From the NCBI RefSeq assembly GCF_000802235.1, contig NZ_JTDL01000134.1, forward strand, positions 1 through 36,796: a DNA stretch of 36,796 nucleotides, written 5' to 3'. This DNA comes from Sinomonas humi. Lineage in GTDB: Bacteria > Actinomycetota > Actinomycetes > Actinomycetales > Micrococcaceae. Below the pieces are notes generated by a model. That model searched no databases and had not been told where the DNA came from. It saw only the letters and a program-made list of their open reading frames with translations. Of the stretch, positions 25,776 to 36,267 are shown piece by piece. Made by a program: the position numbers and the translations under genes. The first letter of the stretch is position 1. Each line of letters begins with the position of its first letter.

Positions 25776-28390
25776 CCGGCGTTGACGACGAGGCCGAGTT
25801 CGGCCTTCGAGGCAAGGCCCTCGTGCTTGGGCATGACGCGCACGGTGTAGCCGAAGGGCCCCGAGTGCTCGATCAGGGCCTTGCCGCTGAACATGTAGCG
25901 CCCGTTGCCGAAGTTCTGCGCGGCTTCCAGCTCCTCGATCCGCGTGTGGGTGAGCTCGTCGCTCTCATCCACGCGCCCGTAGCCGAGTTCGACGAGGACA
26001 TCGCTCGGGTTGAGGACCCCTAGGTTGAGGTAGGCATTGACACGCAGGGTGTCGCCGATCTGCGGCACCTCCGAGAGCCCGCTCGAATCGATGTGCTCGA
26101 CGTGCACTTGGGACCAGTTCGTCCGAACGTGCTTGGTCCACGCCGCAAGCTCACGCGCCTGCCGGAAGTCGTCCGCCCGAACCGAACGGCCCGATGCCGC
26201 GGCCGGGGTGTACAGCTCCCGGACGTAGTCCCCGAGCATGCGGTCGGCGGAGACGGCCGGCCCGAGGTGCGAGAGCGTGTGCTTGATCATCGAGATCCAG
26301 CTCTTCGGCACCCCGTGCGGGCTGTCGATCGATGGCCCAGCGGCGCCTGCCGACTCCGCGCCTGCCGCACGATTGGGGACGCCGTAGAAGCGAGGGGCGA
26401 TCTGGTTCTCGAGGAGATCGTAGAGCGCCGCCGCCTCCACGTCGTCGCGCTCTTGGGCGCTCGCTTTGTCTCCTGCCGTCGGGATGGCCCAGCCGTTCTG
26501 CCCGTCGTACATCTCGTCCCACCAGCCGTCGAGCACGGAGAGGTTGAGCGAGCCGTTGATCGCAGCCTTCATGCCCGACGTTCCGCAGGCCTCGAGCGGG
26601 CGGAGCGGGTTGTTGAGCCAGACATCGCAGCCCGGGAACAGCGTGCGCGCCATCGCAATGTCGTAGTTCGGGAGGAATGCGATCCGGTGCCGGACCTCGG
26701 GATCGTCCGTGAACCGGACGAGGTCCTGGATCATTCGCTTGCCCGCTTCGTCGGCCGGGTGCGACTTGCCGGCGACGACGATCTGAACCGGGTGCTCAGG
26801 GTCGAGCAGGAGCCGCTTGAGCCGTGCGGGGTCGCGCAGCATGAGCGTGAGGCGCTTGTAGGTCGGCACGCGTCGGGCGAAGCCGATCGTGAGCACGTCG
26901 GGATCGAGCACGGTGTCGGTCCAGCGCAGCTCGGCATCCGCGGCGCCGCGCTTCTTCCACGAGGCGCGCAGCCGCCGTCGTACGTCCTCGATCAGACGGC
27001 CGCGGAGCTTCCGCCGCACCGCCCAGATCTCCTCGTCGCTCACGTTGAACACGAGATCCCAGCGGCCGCCCACGGCCGCACCCGGCTCCATGAGCTCCGC
27101 CATCGTCGTGACGCTCGGGTCGATCCACGTGGGAACATGCACGCCGTTCGTGACGGACGTGATCGGCACCTCCGAGTGGTCGAAGCCCGGCCAGAGCCCG
27201 GAGAACATGGCGCGGGAAACCGCGCCGTGGAGCTTCGCGACGCCGTTGGCACGCTGCGCGAGCCGGAGCCCCATGACGGCCATATTGAACACGGAGGGGT
27301 CTCCGCCGTCGTAGCTCTCGCGCCCCAGCTCGAGGATCTTGCCCGTCGGTACGTCGGGCGCGAGCCCAGCGTCGAAGAAGTACTTGATCTGGGCAGCGTC
27401 GAAGCGGTCGATGCCGGCGGCAACCGGGGTGTGGGTCGTGAAGACCGTCGACGCCCGGCCCGCGACGAGTGCCTCGTCCCAGCTCAGGGGATCCGCCGCG
27501 GACATGAGCTCCTGGATCCGTTCGATCCCGAGGAAGCCTGCGTGGCCCTCGTTCGTGTGGAAGACCTCGGGCGTGTGGCAGCCCGTGAGCCGCTCGAAGA
27601 TGCGGAGCGCCTTGACGCCGCCCATGCCGAGGAGGAGTTCCTGCTGGAGGCGGTGGTCGCCGCCGCCTCCGTAGAGCCGGTCGGTGATGGCGCGAGCGCC
27701 GTCGTCGTTGGTCGGCACGTTGGAGTCGAGCAGGAGCAGGGGGACGCGCCCGACGTCGGCACGCCACAGGTACGCGTGCAGCTTGCGGCCGTTGGGCAGC
27801 GGGAGAGTGACGACGGCGGGGGTGCCGTCCTCCTCCTTGACGAGCGTGAGGGGGAGGGCATCCGGGTCGAGGACCGGGTAGGTCTCCTGCTGCCAGGCGT
27901 CGCGTGAGAGGGCCTGCTTGAAGTAGCCGGACTGGTAGAGGAGGCCGACTCCGATGAGCGGCACGCCGAGGTCCGAGGCGGCCTTGAGGTGATCGCCCGC
28001 AAGGATGCCCAGGCCGCCCGAGTACTGGGGGAGCACCTCGGTGATGCCGAATTCGGGGGAGAAGTAGGCGACGCACCGCGGCGCCTCGGCGCCGAGCGTC
28101 TGGTACCAGCGCGGCTCCTCGAGGTAGCGGCGCAGGTCCTCGCCCGCCTCGGCGACGCGTTCGACGACGTCCGGGTCGGCGGCGAGGGCGACGAGCTTCT
28201 CGCGGGTGACCGAACCGAGGAACCCGATCGGATCGTGCCGGCTTTCGGCCCACAGATCCGGATCAAGGCTCTCGAAGAGATCCCGTGTGGGCTGATGCCA
28301 CGACCACCGCAGATTCGTGGCGAGGGACGCCAGAGCCTTGATGGGTTCGGGGAGGACTGTACGGACGGTGAACCGACGAATGGCCTTCAC
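25772..28390 (-). CDS. glgP: Alpha-glucan phosphorylase (GT35)
   Basis: The enzyme releases glucose 1-phosphate from glucan ends. The 872-residue product begins with the DUF3417 region typical of actinobacterial phosphorylases (LPEPIKALASLATNLRWSWHQPT, about residues 11-33). The GT35 core follows, with GGLGILAGDHLKAASDLG, HTNEGHAGF, and the PLP site EACGTSGMKAAINGSLNLS with Lys608. The GTG at 28390 is chosen over a longer frame because a TAGGGT -10 lies 7 bases upstream and homologues start at about this point. It is divergent from glgE and convergent with glgX, so both breakdown genes point at each other. The 3' end overlaps the glgX stop by 4 bases. Confidence 0.93.
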
Positions 28391-28397
28391 GTGCGCC

Positions 28398-28403
28398 ACC
28401 CTA
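28398..28403 (-). promoter_or_regulatory. Putative -10 element for leaderless glgP mRNA
   Basis: TAGGGT (complement of 28398-28403) ends 7 bases before the GTG at 28390. It sits in the 215-base divergent interval shared with glgE. Confidence 0.45.
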
Positions 28404-28605
28404 TCCGAGGGCGAGACGATGCTGAATACCATCAGGTAACGAGCCGGTGAATGACGTACGCAGGGCCTCCATGACCGACTCGCTTGCGCGTCACGCCCTT
28501 CGCTTTCGTCACCGGCTCCGGCTATCGTGGCGATGAATCGGCCCTCAGGGCTCGGCCTTCGCGGTTCGAACCCTGGGGCCGCGTCCGCCGCGAAAGGATT
28601 CCGCA

Positions 28606-30633
28606 GTGCCTGGACTCGAGACCGCGCTCCCCAACAACCTCCGCTTCGGGCGGTTCCCCATCACCGACGTCTCGCCGCTTGTCGAGGGCGGACGATTCCC
28701 GGCCAAGGCCCTTCCGGGCGAGCAGATCGTCGTCAGCGCGACAGCCACGCGGGAAGGGCACGACGCGCTCGGCGTCACGGCCGTCCTGTACAGCCCGCGC
28801 GGCGACGAGCAGCAGCGCGTCCGTCTTGAGTCGCTCGGCCCTGGGCTCGACCGCTGGGGCGGGGTGCTCACGCCAGGCGAGCCGGGCCTCTGGAGCTTCG
28901 CGATCGAGGCCTGGCACGATCGGTACGGCACCTGGCACCACAACGCGGACGTGAAGGTCGCGGCCGGGGTCGACGTCGAACTCATGCTCGCCGAGGGTGC
29001 GAAGCTTCTGGGCGAAGCGGCCGACGACGATGCTCGCCCCGCCGGCGACAGGGACGTCCTGCGGGCGGCCGCGGGGATTTTGGGCGATCAGAATCGGTCC
29101 GTCGAGGAGCGTCTCGCGGCGGGGGAAACTCCTCAGGTTCTGGGGGTCATCGAGCGCCAGCCGATCCGCGAGCTTGTGACCGAGACCGAGCATTTCCCGC
29201 TTCTCGTAGAGCGCGACCGGGCGGGTCGAGGTGCCTGGTACGAGTTCTTCCCGCGCTCCGAGGGCGCCGTCCGCAACCCTGAAACGGGTGAGTGGACCTC
29301 GGGGAACTTCCGGACCGCGGCCGAAAGGCTTCCGGGCGTTGCCGGGATGGGCTTCGACGTCATCTATCTCCCGCCGATCCACCCGATCGGGTTCGCGTTC
29401 CGCAAGGGGCCCAACAACTCCCTCAACGCCGGCCCGGGCGATCCCGGCTCGCCGTGGGCCATCGGCTCGTCCGAGGGCGGCCATGACGCCATCCACCCAG
29501 ACCTCGGGACCTTCGAGGACTTCGACGCGTTCGTGGCCCGCGCGAATGAGGTCGGCCTCGAGGTGGCCCTCGACCTCGCGCTCCAGGCCTCGCCTGATCA
29601 CCCTTGGGTCCAGTCCCACCCCGAGTGGTTCACCACCCGCGTGGACGGCTCGATTGCCTACGCCGAGAACCCGCCGAAGAAGTACCAGGACATCTATCCG
29701 CTCAACTTCGACAATGATCCCGAGGGCCTGAGCAAGGAAGTGCTGCGAATCGTCAACCTGTGGATCGACCACGGGGTGAGGATCTTCCGGGTGGACAACC
29801 CCCACACCAAGCCTGTGTGGTTCTGGGAATGGCTCATCGGCAAGGTCAACGAGGAACACGGCGACGTCGTTTTCCTCGCCGAGGCGTTCACGCGGCCAGC
29901 GATGATGAAGGCGCTCGGGCGTGCGGGATTCCAGCAGTCCTACAGCTATTTCACGTGGCGGAACACCCGTGAAGAGCTTGAGGAGTTCCTCACGATGATC
30001 TCGAAGGAGTGGGCTCCCTTCTACCGCCCGAACCTCTTCGTGAACACGCCGGACATCCTCACCGAGTACCTCCAGTACGGCGGCATTCCGGCGTTCAAGG
30101 CCCGGGCCGTGATCGCGTCGATGGCTGCGCCGTCGTGGGGCGTCTACGCGGGGTTCGAACTCTTCGAGCACGTTGCCCGGCCGGGGGCCGAGGAGTACAT
30201 CGACAACGAGAAGTACGAGTACAAGCAGCGCGACTGGGCGCGGGCCGAGGCCGAGGGCCGCTCCCTCGCTCCTTACATCACCCGGCTCAACGAGATCCGC
30301 CACGCGCATCCGGCGCTCGATGACCTTCAGAACCTGACGCTCCACTGGAGCACGGACGAGGCGACGCTCGTGTTCTCGAAGCACAAGGTCCTCGGGGACG
30401 GCACGAAGGACACGCTCATCGTCGTCGTCAACGTCGACCCCCACAGCGCCCGCGAATCGTCCGTGCACCTCGACCTCGAATCGCTCGATCTCGACCCCGA
30501 GCTCTTCGACAGTGAGGGGAAGTTCCGTGTTGACGACCTGATTTCGGGGCAAAGCTGGCAATGGGGAGTTGACAACTACGTCCGACTCGACGCCTACGTT
30601 GAGCCCGCGCACATTCTGCACGTGCGGCGCTAG
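28606..30633 (+). CDS. glgE: Alpha-1,4-glucan:maltose-1-phosphate maltosyltransferase
   Basis: The 675-residue GH13_3 enzyme adds maltose units from alpha-maltose 1-phosphate to a growing glucan. Its N-terminal half has the GlgE-specific helical and beta domains, including YEFFPRSEGA and the DVIYLPPIHPIG strand. Catalytic positions are nucleophile Asp397 in IFRVDNPHTKP, acid/base Glu426 in FLAEAFTRP and Asp483 in NTPDILTEYL, close to the Streptomyces enzyme (394, 423, 480 by recollection). The GTG follows AAAGGA (28593-28598). It starts the synthetic half of the locus and is followed after 99 bases by treS. A TATCGT at 28523-28528 may be its -10 element, giving a leader of about 70 bases. Confidence 0.95.
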   Translation: MPGLETALPNNLRFGRFPITDVSPLVEGGRFPAKALPGEQIVVSATATREGHDALGVTAVLYSPRGDEQQRVRLESLGPGLDRWGGVLTPGEPGLWSFAIEAWHDRYGTWHHNADVKVAAGVDVELMLAEGAKLLGEAADDDARPAGDRDVLRAAAGILGDQNRSVEERLAAGETPQVLGVIERQPIRELVTETEHFPLLVERDRAGRGAWYEFFPRSEGAVRNPETGEWTSGNFRTAAERLPGVAGMGFDVIYLPPIHPIGFAFRKGPNNSLNAGPGDPGSPWAIGSSEGGHDAIHPDLGTFEDFDAFVARANEVGLEVALDLALQASPDHPWVQSHPEWFTTRVDGSIAYAENPPKKYQDIYPLNFDNDPEGLSKEVLRIVNLWIDHGVRIFRVDNPHTKPVWFWEWLIGKVNEEHGDVVFLAEAFTRPAMMKALGRAGFQQSYSYFTWRNTREELEEFLTMISKEWAPFYRPNLFVNTPDILTEYLQYGGIPAFKARAVIASMAAPSWGVYAGFELFEHVARPGAEEYIDNEKYEYKQRDWARAEAEGRSLAPYITRLNEIRHAHPALDDLQNLTLHWSTDEATLVFSKHKVLGDGTKDTLIVVVNVDPHSARESSVHLDLESLDLDPELFDSEGKFRVDDLISGQSWQWGVDNYVRLDAYVEPAHILHVRR

Positions 30634-30732
30634 GCGGCGGGAGAGGGGCGCTAGCCGACCGCACTGGCTGGCGCTACCGTAGCTTCACTGCCCGGATACG
30701 TCGGCAAGACCGTCGGAAGGAGCAAACGCCAG

Positions 30733-32538
30733 ATGAACCTAGGCCAGCAGGCGAAGCAGAACTTCAATGTGAACGCGCCAGGTCTCCAACACGATCCGTA
30801 CTGGTATCGCAAGGCAGTGTTCTACGAGGTTCTCGTCAGGGCTTTTGCGGACGCGAACGGTGACGGATCCGGCGACATCCAAGGCCTCATCGACAAGCTC
30901 GACTACCTGCAATGGCTTGGGGTTGACTGCCTCTGGCTGCCACCGTTCTTCGAGTCCCCGCTCCGGGACGGCGGCTACGACGTCTCGGACTACGAGTCGG
31001 TCCTGCCGGAGTTCGGCTCGATCAGCGACTTCCAGCGACTCGTTGCCGAGGCACATGCCCGCGGTGTCCGCATCATCATCGACCTCCCGCTCAACCACAC
31101 CTCGGACCAGCACCGCTGGTTCCAGGAGTCCCGGCGGAACCCGGACGGCCCTTACGGCGACTTCTATGTGTGGAGCGACACCGACCAGAAGTACACCGAC
31201 GCCCGCATCATCTTCATCGACACTGAGGAGTCGAACTGGACGTTCGACCCGATCCGCCGGCAGTTCTTCTGGCACCGGTTCTTCAGCCACCAGCCGGACC
31301 TCAACTTCGAGAACCCGGCGGTCGTCGAGGCCGTCTTCGACGTCTTCAAGTTCTGGCTTGACCAAGGCGTGGACGGCATCCGGGCGGACGCGATTCCCTA
31401 CCTCTTCGAAGAGGAGGGCACCAATTGCGAGAACCTGCCCGCGACGCACGAGTTCCTCGTCAAGCTGCGAGCGATGATGGACCAGAAGTACCCGGGCCGC
31501 ATCATCATCGCCGAGGCGAACCAGCCGCCGCACGAGGTGGTCGAATACTTCGGCACAGAGGAAGCCCCGGAGTGCCACATGGCGTTCCACTTCCCGATCA
31601 TGCCGCGCCTCTACTACGCGCTCCGCGACCAGCGGGCCAAGCCGATCATCGACACCATGATCGACACGCCCGCAATCCCGCCGGGCGCCCAGTGGGGCAC
31701 CTTCCTGCGCAACCACGACGAGCTCACGCTTGAGATGGTGACCATCGAGGAACGCGAGGCGATGCTCGGCTGGTACGCATCGGACCCCCGAATGCGGGCG
31801 AACATCGGCATCCGGCGCAGACTGGCGCCGCTCCTCGACAACTCGCGGCACGAGATCGAGCTCATCAACGCGCTCCTGCTCTCGCTCCCCGGGAGCCCTT
31901 TCCTCTATTACGGGGATGAGGTGGGCATGGGTGACAACATCTGGCTCCAGGACCGTGATGCGGTCCGCACGCCCATGCAGTGGAACCCCGACAGGAACGC
32001 GGGCTTCTCGGTCGCGGATCCCGGCAAGCTCTACCTGCCGACCATCCAATCCCTCGTCTACAACTATTCGATGGCCAACGTGGAAGCCGAGATGGCCCAC
32101 TCGGGTTCGCTCCTGCGCTGGACGAGGAACATCCTCGGTGTACGCCGCGGGCACCCCGTGTTCGGGCTCGGCTCGTATCGCAACATCGACGCAGACGTCG
32201 AGCAGGTGCTCGCGTTCGTCCGCGAGCTCAAACCGAACGAGGTCCCCGGCGAGCCAGGGGAGACTGTGCTCTGCGTCTTCAATCTCTCTGGCCATCCCGT
32301 GGCTTCGCACCTCGATTTGGCGGGGTTCGAGGGGCGCGGTCTCCGTGACCTGTTCGGCGGCGAACCGTTCTCGCAGGTCGGCCCTGATGGGCGGTTCCAC
32401 GTGACGTTGGGCCCGCACGGCTACTACTGGCTCCGGATCCGAAGTGCAGGGAGCGTGCCGAGCAGCCCGTTTACTCAGGCGATGCCGATCATCACCGCAA
32501 GTGGTGCGGTCACCCATGAGGGGGAATTGGTCGAATGA
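30733..32538 (+). CDS. treS: Trehalose synthase (maltose alpha-D-glucosyltransferase)
   Basis: The 601-residue GH13_16 enzyme interconverts trehalose and maltose within one active site. It begins with the family's DPYWYRKAVFYEVLVRAFADANGDG-type opening (about 20-45). It carries nucleophile Asp219 in GIRADAIPYL, Glu261 in IIAEANQPP and Asp329 in RNHDEL, with GDEVGMGDNIWLQDRDAVRTPMQW near residue 400, also typical. The SD GGAAGGAG (30715-30722) lies 10 bases before the ATG. Its TGA overlaps the ATG of the maltokinase-GlgB fusion, so maltose made here can be passed on by a co-translated kinase. In many bacteria TreS itself is fused to the maltokinase; here it is separate. Confidence 0.95.
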   Translation: MNLGQQAKQNFNVNAPGLQHDPYWYRKAVFYEVLVRAFADANGDGSGDIQGLIDKLDYLQWLGVDCLWLPPFFESPLRDGGYDVSDYESVLPEFGSISDFQRLVAEAHARGVRIIIDLPLNHTSDQHRWFQESRRNPDGPYGDFYVWSDTDQKYTDARIIFIDTEESNWTFDPIRRQFFWHRFFSHQPDLNFENPAVVEAVFDVFKFWLDQGVDGIRADAIPYLFEEEGTNCENLPATHEFLVKLRAMMDQKYPGRIIIAEANQPPHEVVEYFGTEEAPECHMAFHFPIMPRLYYALRDQRAKPIIDTMIDTPAIPPGAQWGTFLRNHDELTLEMVTIEEREAMLGWYASDPRMRANIGIRRRLAPLLDNSRHEIELINALLLSLPGSPFLYYGDEVGMGDNIWLQDRDAVRTPMQWNPDRNAGFSVADPGKLYLPTIQSLVYNYSMANVEAEMAHSGSLLRWTRNILGVRRGHPVFGLGSYRNIDADVEQVLAFVRELKPNEVPGEPGETVLCVFNLSGHPVASHLDLAGFEGRGLRDLFGGEPFSQVGPDGRFHVTLGPHGYYWLRIRSAGSVPSSPFTQAMPIITASGAVTHEGELVE

Positions 32539-35500
32539 CGCACACCGAAGAAGAGCCCATCCTCACTCCGCCGCTCGCCGAGCTCCTCGAGCGCTGGCTT
32601 CCGTCCCAGCGCTGGTATCCGGCGAAGGGGCGCCAGGCAGAGTTCGCCAGGACGGGCAGTGTTCGCCTCGAAGACCCCGAGGGAAAGGTGGACATCGAGA
32701 TCCACCTCGTCAGGGTCAAGGCCGGCCGGCTCGAAGTCGTCCTGAACGTCCCCGTCACCTACCGAGACGAGCCGCTTCCGGACGCCGGGCACGCCCTCAT
32801 CGGGCGAAGCGAACATTCCGCGTTCGGCGCGCGCTGGATCTACGACGGCGTGCACGACCCCGCCTTCGTCAGGGCTCTTCTCGCCCTGATTTCCTCCGGG
32901 GGGCCGGCTAAGGCAGGGACGGCGTGGGGACGTACCAGCGGCGCTGGCCGCATTCCGGACGGGGAGATCTCGTGCCGCGTCCTCTCCAGCGAGCAGTCGA
33001 ACACGTCCATCATCGTGCGCTCCGCCGACGCCGAGGCCATGGTCAAGGTTCTCCGCCAGCCCGCCGACGGCCTCAATCCCGAGGTCGAGCTCGGCGCAGC
33101 TCTCGCCCGTGCCGGTGCGAGCGATGTGCCCGCGACCCTCGGCTGGGTCGACGGCGCATGGCGGCTCCACGGTGAGGGATCAGCGCGCGGCCAGCTCGCC
33201 GTCGTCCATGAATTCCTGCCCGGCGGGAAGGATCTGTGGCAGCTCGCGCTCGACGCCGCGGCGGCGGGTGAGGACTTCTCGGGGCATGCGCGGGGGCTCG
33301 GAGGGGCGACGGCGCGCGTCCACCAGGCGCTCGAGGCGAGCCTCGGCAGCGAGGAGCTGGACAACGACGCCGCAATCGAGTTTGTGGGCGTCCTCGCCGA
33401 TCGGCTCCGGACGGCGTGGCGGGAGGTACGCGAGAGCGTTGGGCTGCCCGATGCGGTGCTCGAAAGGCTCCTTGAGACGCTGGCCGGGGAGGCCGCGGGG
33501 CTGCGCGTCCAGCGGGTCCACGGTGACCTTCACCTTGGCCAGATCCTGTATTTCCCGGGGCATGAGACGCGCCCCTACGCAATCCTCGACTTCGAGGGCG
33601 AGCCATTGCGGCCTGTCGCAGAGCGGAGCCGCCCGGACGTTCCGCTGCGCGACGTCGTCGGCATGCTGCGATCGTTCGACTATGCCGCTGGCGCTGCGGA
33701 GCGCACTGTGCCGGCTGCCCGCGTCACCGAGGGTTGGGCGGACGCTGCCGGCCGGGCATTCTGGGAGGGCTACGCTGAGGTCTTGCCTCAGCCGGACCCC
33801 TTCGAGGGACCGCTCTTCGCGGCCCTCTGGCTCGACAAAGCGCTTTATGAGGTCGGGTACGAGGAACGGAACCGTCCGGCCTGGGCCGAGATCCCGCTGC
33901 GCGCGGTCCGCACTGCGCTCGGCGCGTACGTTCCCGGAGGCGAGCACGCTGTGCCCCTCGATTCAGACAGACTTGCAGAAGCGACGGCGGCAAGCCGCGC
34001 AGGAGAGGAGAGTGACGTGTCAGAGCACACCGAGCAGGAGGGTGCGGCCCTGGGGAGGGTGGATTCCATCGCCCCGATTCCCGTCCCCCAGGATGTACTG
34101 AGCCGCGTCGCGTCCGGATCGTTCCACGCACCCCACGCCGTCCTCGGCGCGCATCTCGGCGAAGACGGAACGATCACCATCCGAACGCTCAAGCACCTCG
34201 CGACCGGAGTCACAGCGATCACTCCCGAGGGCAGGATTCCTCTGCACCACGAGTCGCACGGGGTCTGGGTCGTCGTACTTCCGCCCAGGGAAGACGGCGG
34301 CGTGCCCGACTATCGGCTCGAGGTCGAGTACGGGGACGGACACGTGGTGAGCGTCGACGACCCGTACCGCTTCATGCCGACGCTCGGCGAGCTGGACCTG
34401 TACCTGATCGGAGAGGGCCGGCACGAGCAGCTGTGGAAGGCACTGGGCGCTCGCGTCCAGCACTTCCACTCCGTGATGGGGGACATCGAGGGAACGGCGT
34501 TCTCCGTCTGGGCCCCGAATGCCCAAGCCGTGCAGGTGAAGGGCGATTTCAACGGCTGGGACGGGCGCGAGCACGCGATGCGCAGCCTCGGCTCCTCCGG
34601 CGTCTGGGAGATCTTCATCCCGGGCGTTGTAGCAGGGGCGTGCTACAAGTTCGGCATCCTTACGAAGTCGGGCCACTGGATCGAGCGCGCGGATCCCATG
34701 GCGTTCGGAACCGAGGTTCCGCCCCGGACGGCGTCTCGGGTTGTCGAGTCGCGGTACGCGTTCAAGGACGAAGAGTGGATGCGGGCGCGCGCCGTCCGCG
34801 ACCCCCACAACCTGCCCATGAGCGTCTACGAGGTGCATCTCGGCTCGTGGCGGCCGGGGCTCAGCTATCGCGAACTCGCGACGGAACTTGTCGCGTACGT
34901 CAAGGAAATGGGCTTCACCCACGTCGAGTTCATGCCCGTCGCCGAGCACCCGTTCGGCGGCTCGTGGGGCTATCAGGTCACGTCCTACTATGCCCCGACT
35001 TCGCGATTCGGCCATCCGAACGACTTCCGGTATCTCGTCGACCAACTCCACCAGGCCGGGATCGGCGTGATCGTGGACTGGGTGCCCGCTCACTTCCCGA
35101 AAGATGAATGGGCGCTCGCCCGCTTCGACGGCGAACCACTGTACGAGCACGCGGACCCGATGCAGGGCGAGCACCCCGACTGGGGAACGTACATCTTCAA
35201 CTTCGGCCGCACTGAGGTTCGTAACTTCCTCGTGGCCAATGCCCTGTTCTGGTTCGAGGAGTATCACATCGACGGTCTCCGCGTGGATGCCGTCGCCTCG
35301 ATGCTCTACCTCGACTACTCCCGCAAGGAAGGGCAGTGGAGGCCCAACCAGTTCGGCGGCCGCGAGAACCTCGAGGCGATCTCCTTCCTCCAGGAGGCGA
35401 ACGCCACTGCGTACAAGCGGAACCCCGGCATCGTCATGATCGCCGAAGAGTCCACCGCCTTCCCTGGCGTCACCAAGCCGACGTCGATGAACGGCCTCGG

Positions 35501-36257
35501 CTTCGGGCTCAAATGGAACATGGGGTGGATGCACGATTCCCTCCAGTACATGCACGAGAACCCGATCAACCGCCGCTGGCACCACAACCAGATCACGTTC
35601 TCGATCATGTACGCGTTCAGCGAGAACTTCCTGCTCCCGATCAGCCATGACGAGGTGGTCCACGGCAAGGGGTCGATGCTGCGAAAGATGCCGGGGGACC
35701 GGTGGCAGCAGCTCGCGAACCTGCGGGCCTTCTACGCCTACCAGTGGGCGCACCCAGGCAAGCAGCTCATCTTCATGGGCTGCGAGTTCGGGCAGGAGGG
35801 GGAGTGGAATCAGGAGCATGGCCTCGACTGGTGGCTCGCTGATACTGAACCCCACAAGGGACTTCAGCGGCTGATCCGGGATCTCAATGAGGTGTACAGC
35901 GAGACGCCTGCGCTCTACACCCAGGACAACGACCCGGCCGGATTCGAGTGGATCCGCGGAGACGACGGGGATCACAACGTCGTCTCGTTCATTCGTTGGT
36001 CGGCTGACGGCCAGCCGCTCGTCTGCATTGTGAACTTCGCCGGAAACCCGCACTTGGACTACACGGCCGGCGTCCCCTTGAGCGGCGCGTGGCGGGAGGT
36101 CGTGAACACCGACGCCACCGAGTACGGCGGATCGGGCGTCACCAACGGTGGGCTCGTGATGGCTGAGGCGCGCGAATGGGACGGAAAGCCCGCCGCCGTG
36201 ACGCTCACCCTGCCGCCGCTGGGCGCCGTGTACCTCGTGCCAGATTCTCAGGAGTGA
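32535..36257 (+). CDS. glgB: Fused maltokinase (Pep2/Mak) and 1,4-alpha-glucan branching enzyme GlgB
   Basis: This single 1240-residue frame has two complete enzymes. Residues 1-494 are a maltokinase: N-cap domain (LLERWLPSQRWYPAKGR at 12-28), then a kinase fold with HGDLHLGQ (catalytic Asp331) and ILDFEGEP (metal Asp352), which phosphorylates maltose to maltose 1-phosphate. Residues 495-1240 are GlgB: N-terminal beta modules starting near PHAVLGAHL, CBM48 (VWAPNAQAVQVKGDFNGWDGR), and a GH13 barrel with nucleophile Asp918 in GLRVDAV, Glu971 in IAEES and SHDEVVHGKGSM, which makes alpha-1,6 branches. No stop separates them, and both halves have normal length with all catalytic residues. The ATG overlaps the treS stop. 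An internal SD and GTG mark the junction (34001-34019). Confidence 0.93.
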   Translation: MTHTEEEPILTPPLAELLERWLPSQRWYPAKGRQAEFARTGSVRLEDPEGKVDIEIHLVRVKAGRLEVVLNVPVTYRDEPLPDAGHALIGRSEHSAFGARWIYDGVHDPAFVRALLALISSGGPAKAGTAWGRTSGAGRIPDGEISCRVLSSEQSNTSIIVRSADAEAMVKVLRQPADGLNPEVELGAALARAGASDVPATLGWVDGAWRLHGEGSARGQLAVVHEFLPGGKDLWQLALDAAAAGEDFSGHARGLGGATARVHQALEASLGSEELDNDAAIEFVGVLADRLRTAWREVRESVGLPDAVLERLLETLAGEAAGLRVQRVHGDLHLGQILYFPGHETRPYAILDFEGEPLRPVAERSRPDVPLRDVVGMLRSFDYAAGAAERTVPAARVTEGWADAAGRAFWEGYAEVLPQPDPFEGPLFAALWLDKALYEVGYEERNRPAWAEIPLRAVRTALGAYVPGGEHAVPLDSDRLAEATAASRAGEESDVSEHTEQEGAALGRVDSIAPIPVPQDVLSRVASGSFHAPHAVLGAHLGEDGTITIRTLKHLATGVTAITPEGRIPLHHESHGVWVVVLPPREDGGVPDYRLEVEYGDGHVVSVDDPYRFMPTLGELDLYLIGEGRHEQLWKALGARVQHFHSVMGDIEGTAFSVWAPNAQAVQVKGDFNGWDGREHAMRSLGSSGVWEIFIPGVVAGACYKFGILTKSGHWIERADPMAFGTEVPPRTASRVVESRYAFKDEEWMRARAVRDPHNLPMSVYEVHLGSWRPGLSYRELATELVAYVKEMGFTHVEFMPVAEHPFGGSWGYQVTSYYAPTSRFGHPNDFRYLVDQLHQAGIGVIVDWVPAHFPKDEWALARFDGEPLYEHADPMQGEHPDWGTYIFNFGRTEVRNFLVANALFWFEEYHIDGLRVDAVASMLYLDYSRKEGQWRPNQFGGRENLEAISFLQEANATAYKRNPGIVMIAEESTAFPGVTKPTSMNGLGFGLKWNMGWMHDSLQYMHENPINRRWHHNQITFSIMYAFSENFLLPISHDEVVHGKGSMLRKMPGDRWQQLANLRAFYAYQWAHPGKQLIFMGCEFGQEGEWNQEHGLDWWLADTEPHKGLQRLIRDLNEVYSETPALYTQDNDPAGFEWIRGDDGDHNVVSFIRWSADGQPLVCIVNFAGNPHLDYTAGVPLSGAWREVVNTDATEYGGSGVTNGGLVMAEAREWDGKPAAVTLTLPPLGAVYLVPDSQE
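34001..34019 (+). promoter_or_regulatory. Internal ribosome binding site and in-frame GTG at the maltokinase-GlgB junction
   Basis: AGGAGAGGAG at 34001-34010 lies 6 bases before an in-frame GTG at 34017, exactly between the two enzyme domains. Starting there would yield a free 746-residue GlgB of normal length. No other site inside the frame combines such an SD with a domain boundary as far as I can see. Confidence 0.6.
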
Positions 36258-36267
36258 AGGACCGGCG

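Noticed and set aside
26093-27907. 604-codon plus-strand frame opposite glgP
   Set aside because: Antisense to GT35 catalytic residues; low-complexity Arg/Glu/Pro composition.
28527-28829. 100-codon plus-strand frame beginning before glgE
   Set aside because: Overlaps the glgE start in another frame. It follows a TATCGT hexamer but has no SD, and its Arg/Ala/Pro-rich sequence looks like out-of-frame glgE.
28522-30621. 699-codon minus-strand frame opposite glgE
   Set aside because: Shadow of a strongly supported gene; rich in Val, Glu, Arg and Asp patterns produced by antisense GC-rich codons.
30739-32517. 592-codon minus-strand frame opposite treS
   Set aside because: Shadow frame; treS has all catalytic motifs on the other strand.
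34001-34019. Sequencing error creating an artificial maltokinase-GlgB fusion
   Set aside because: The frame is continuous with natural-looking linker residues on both sides of the junction and no homopolymer run there. A real fusion is more likely, though only reads could prove it.
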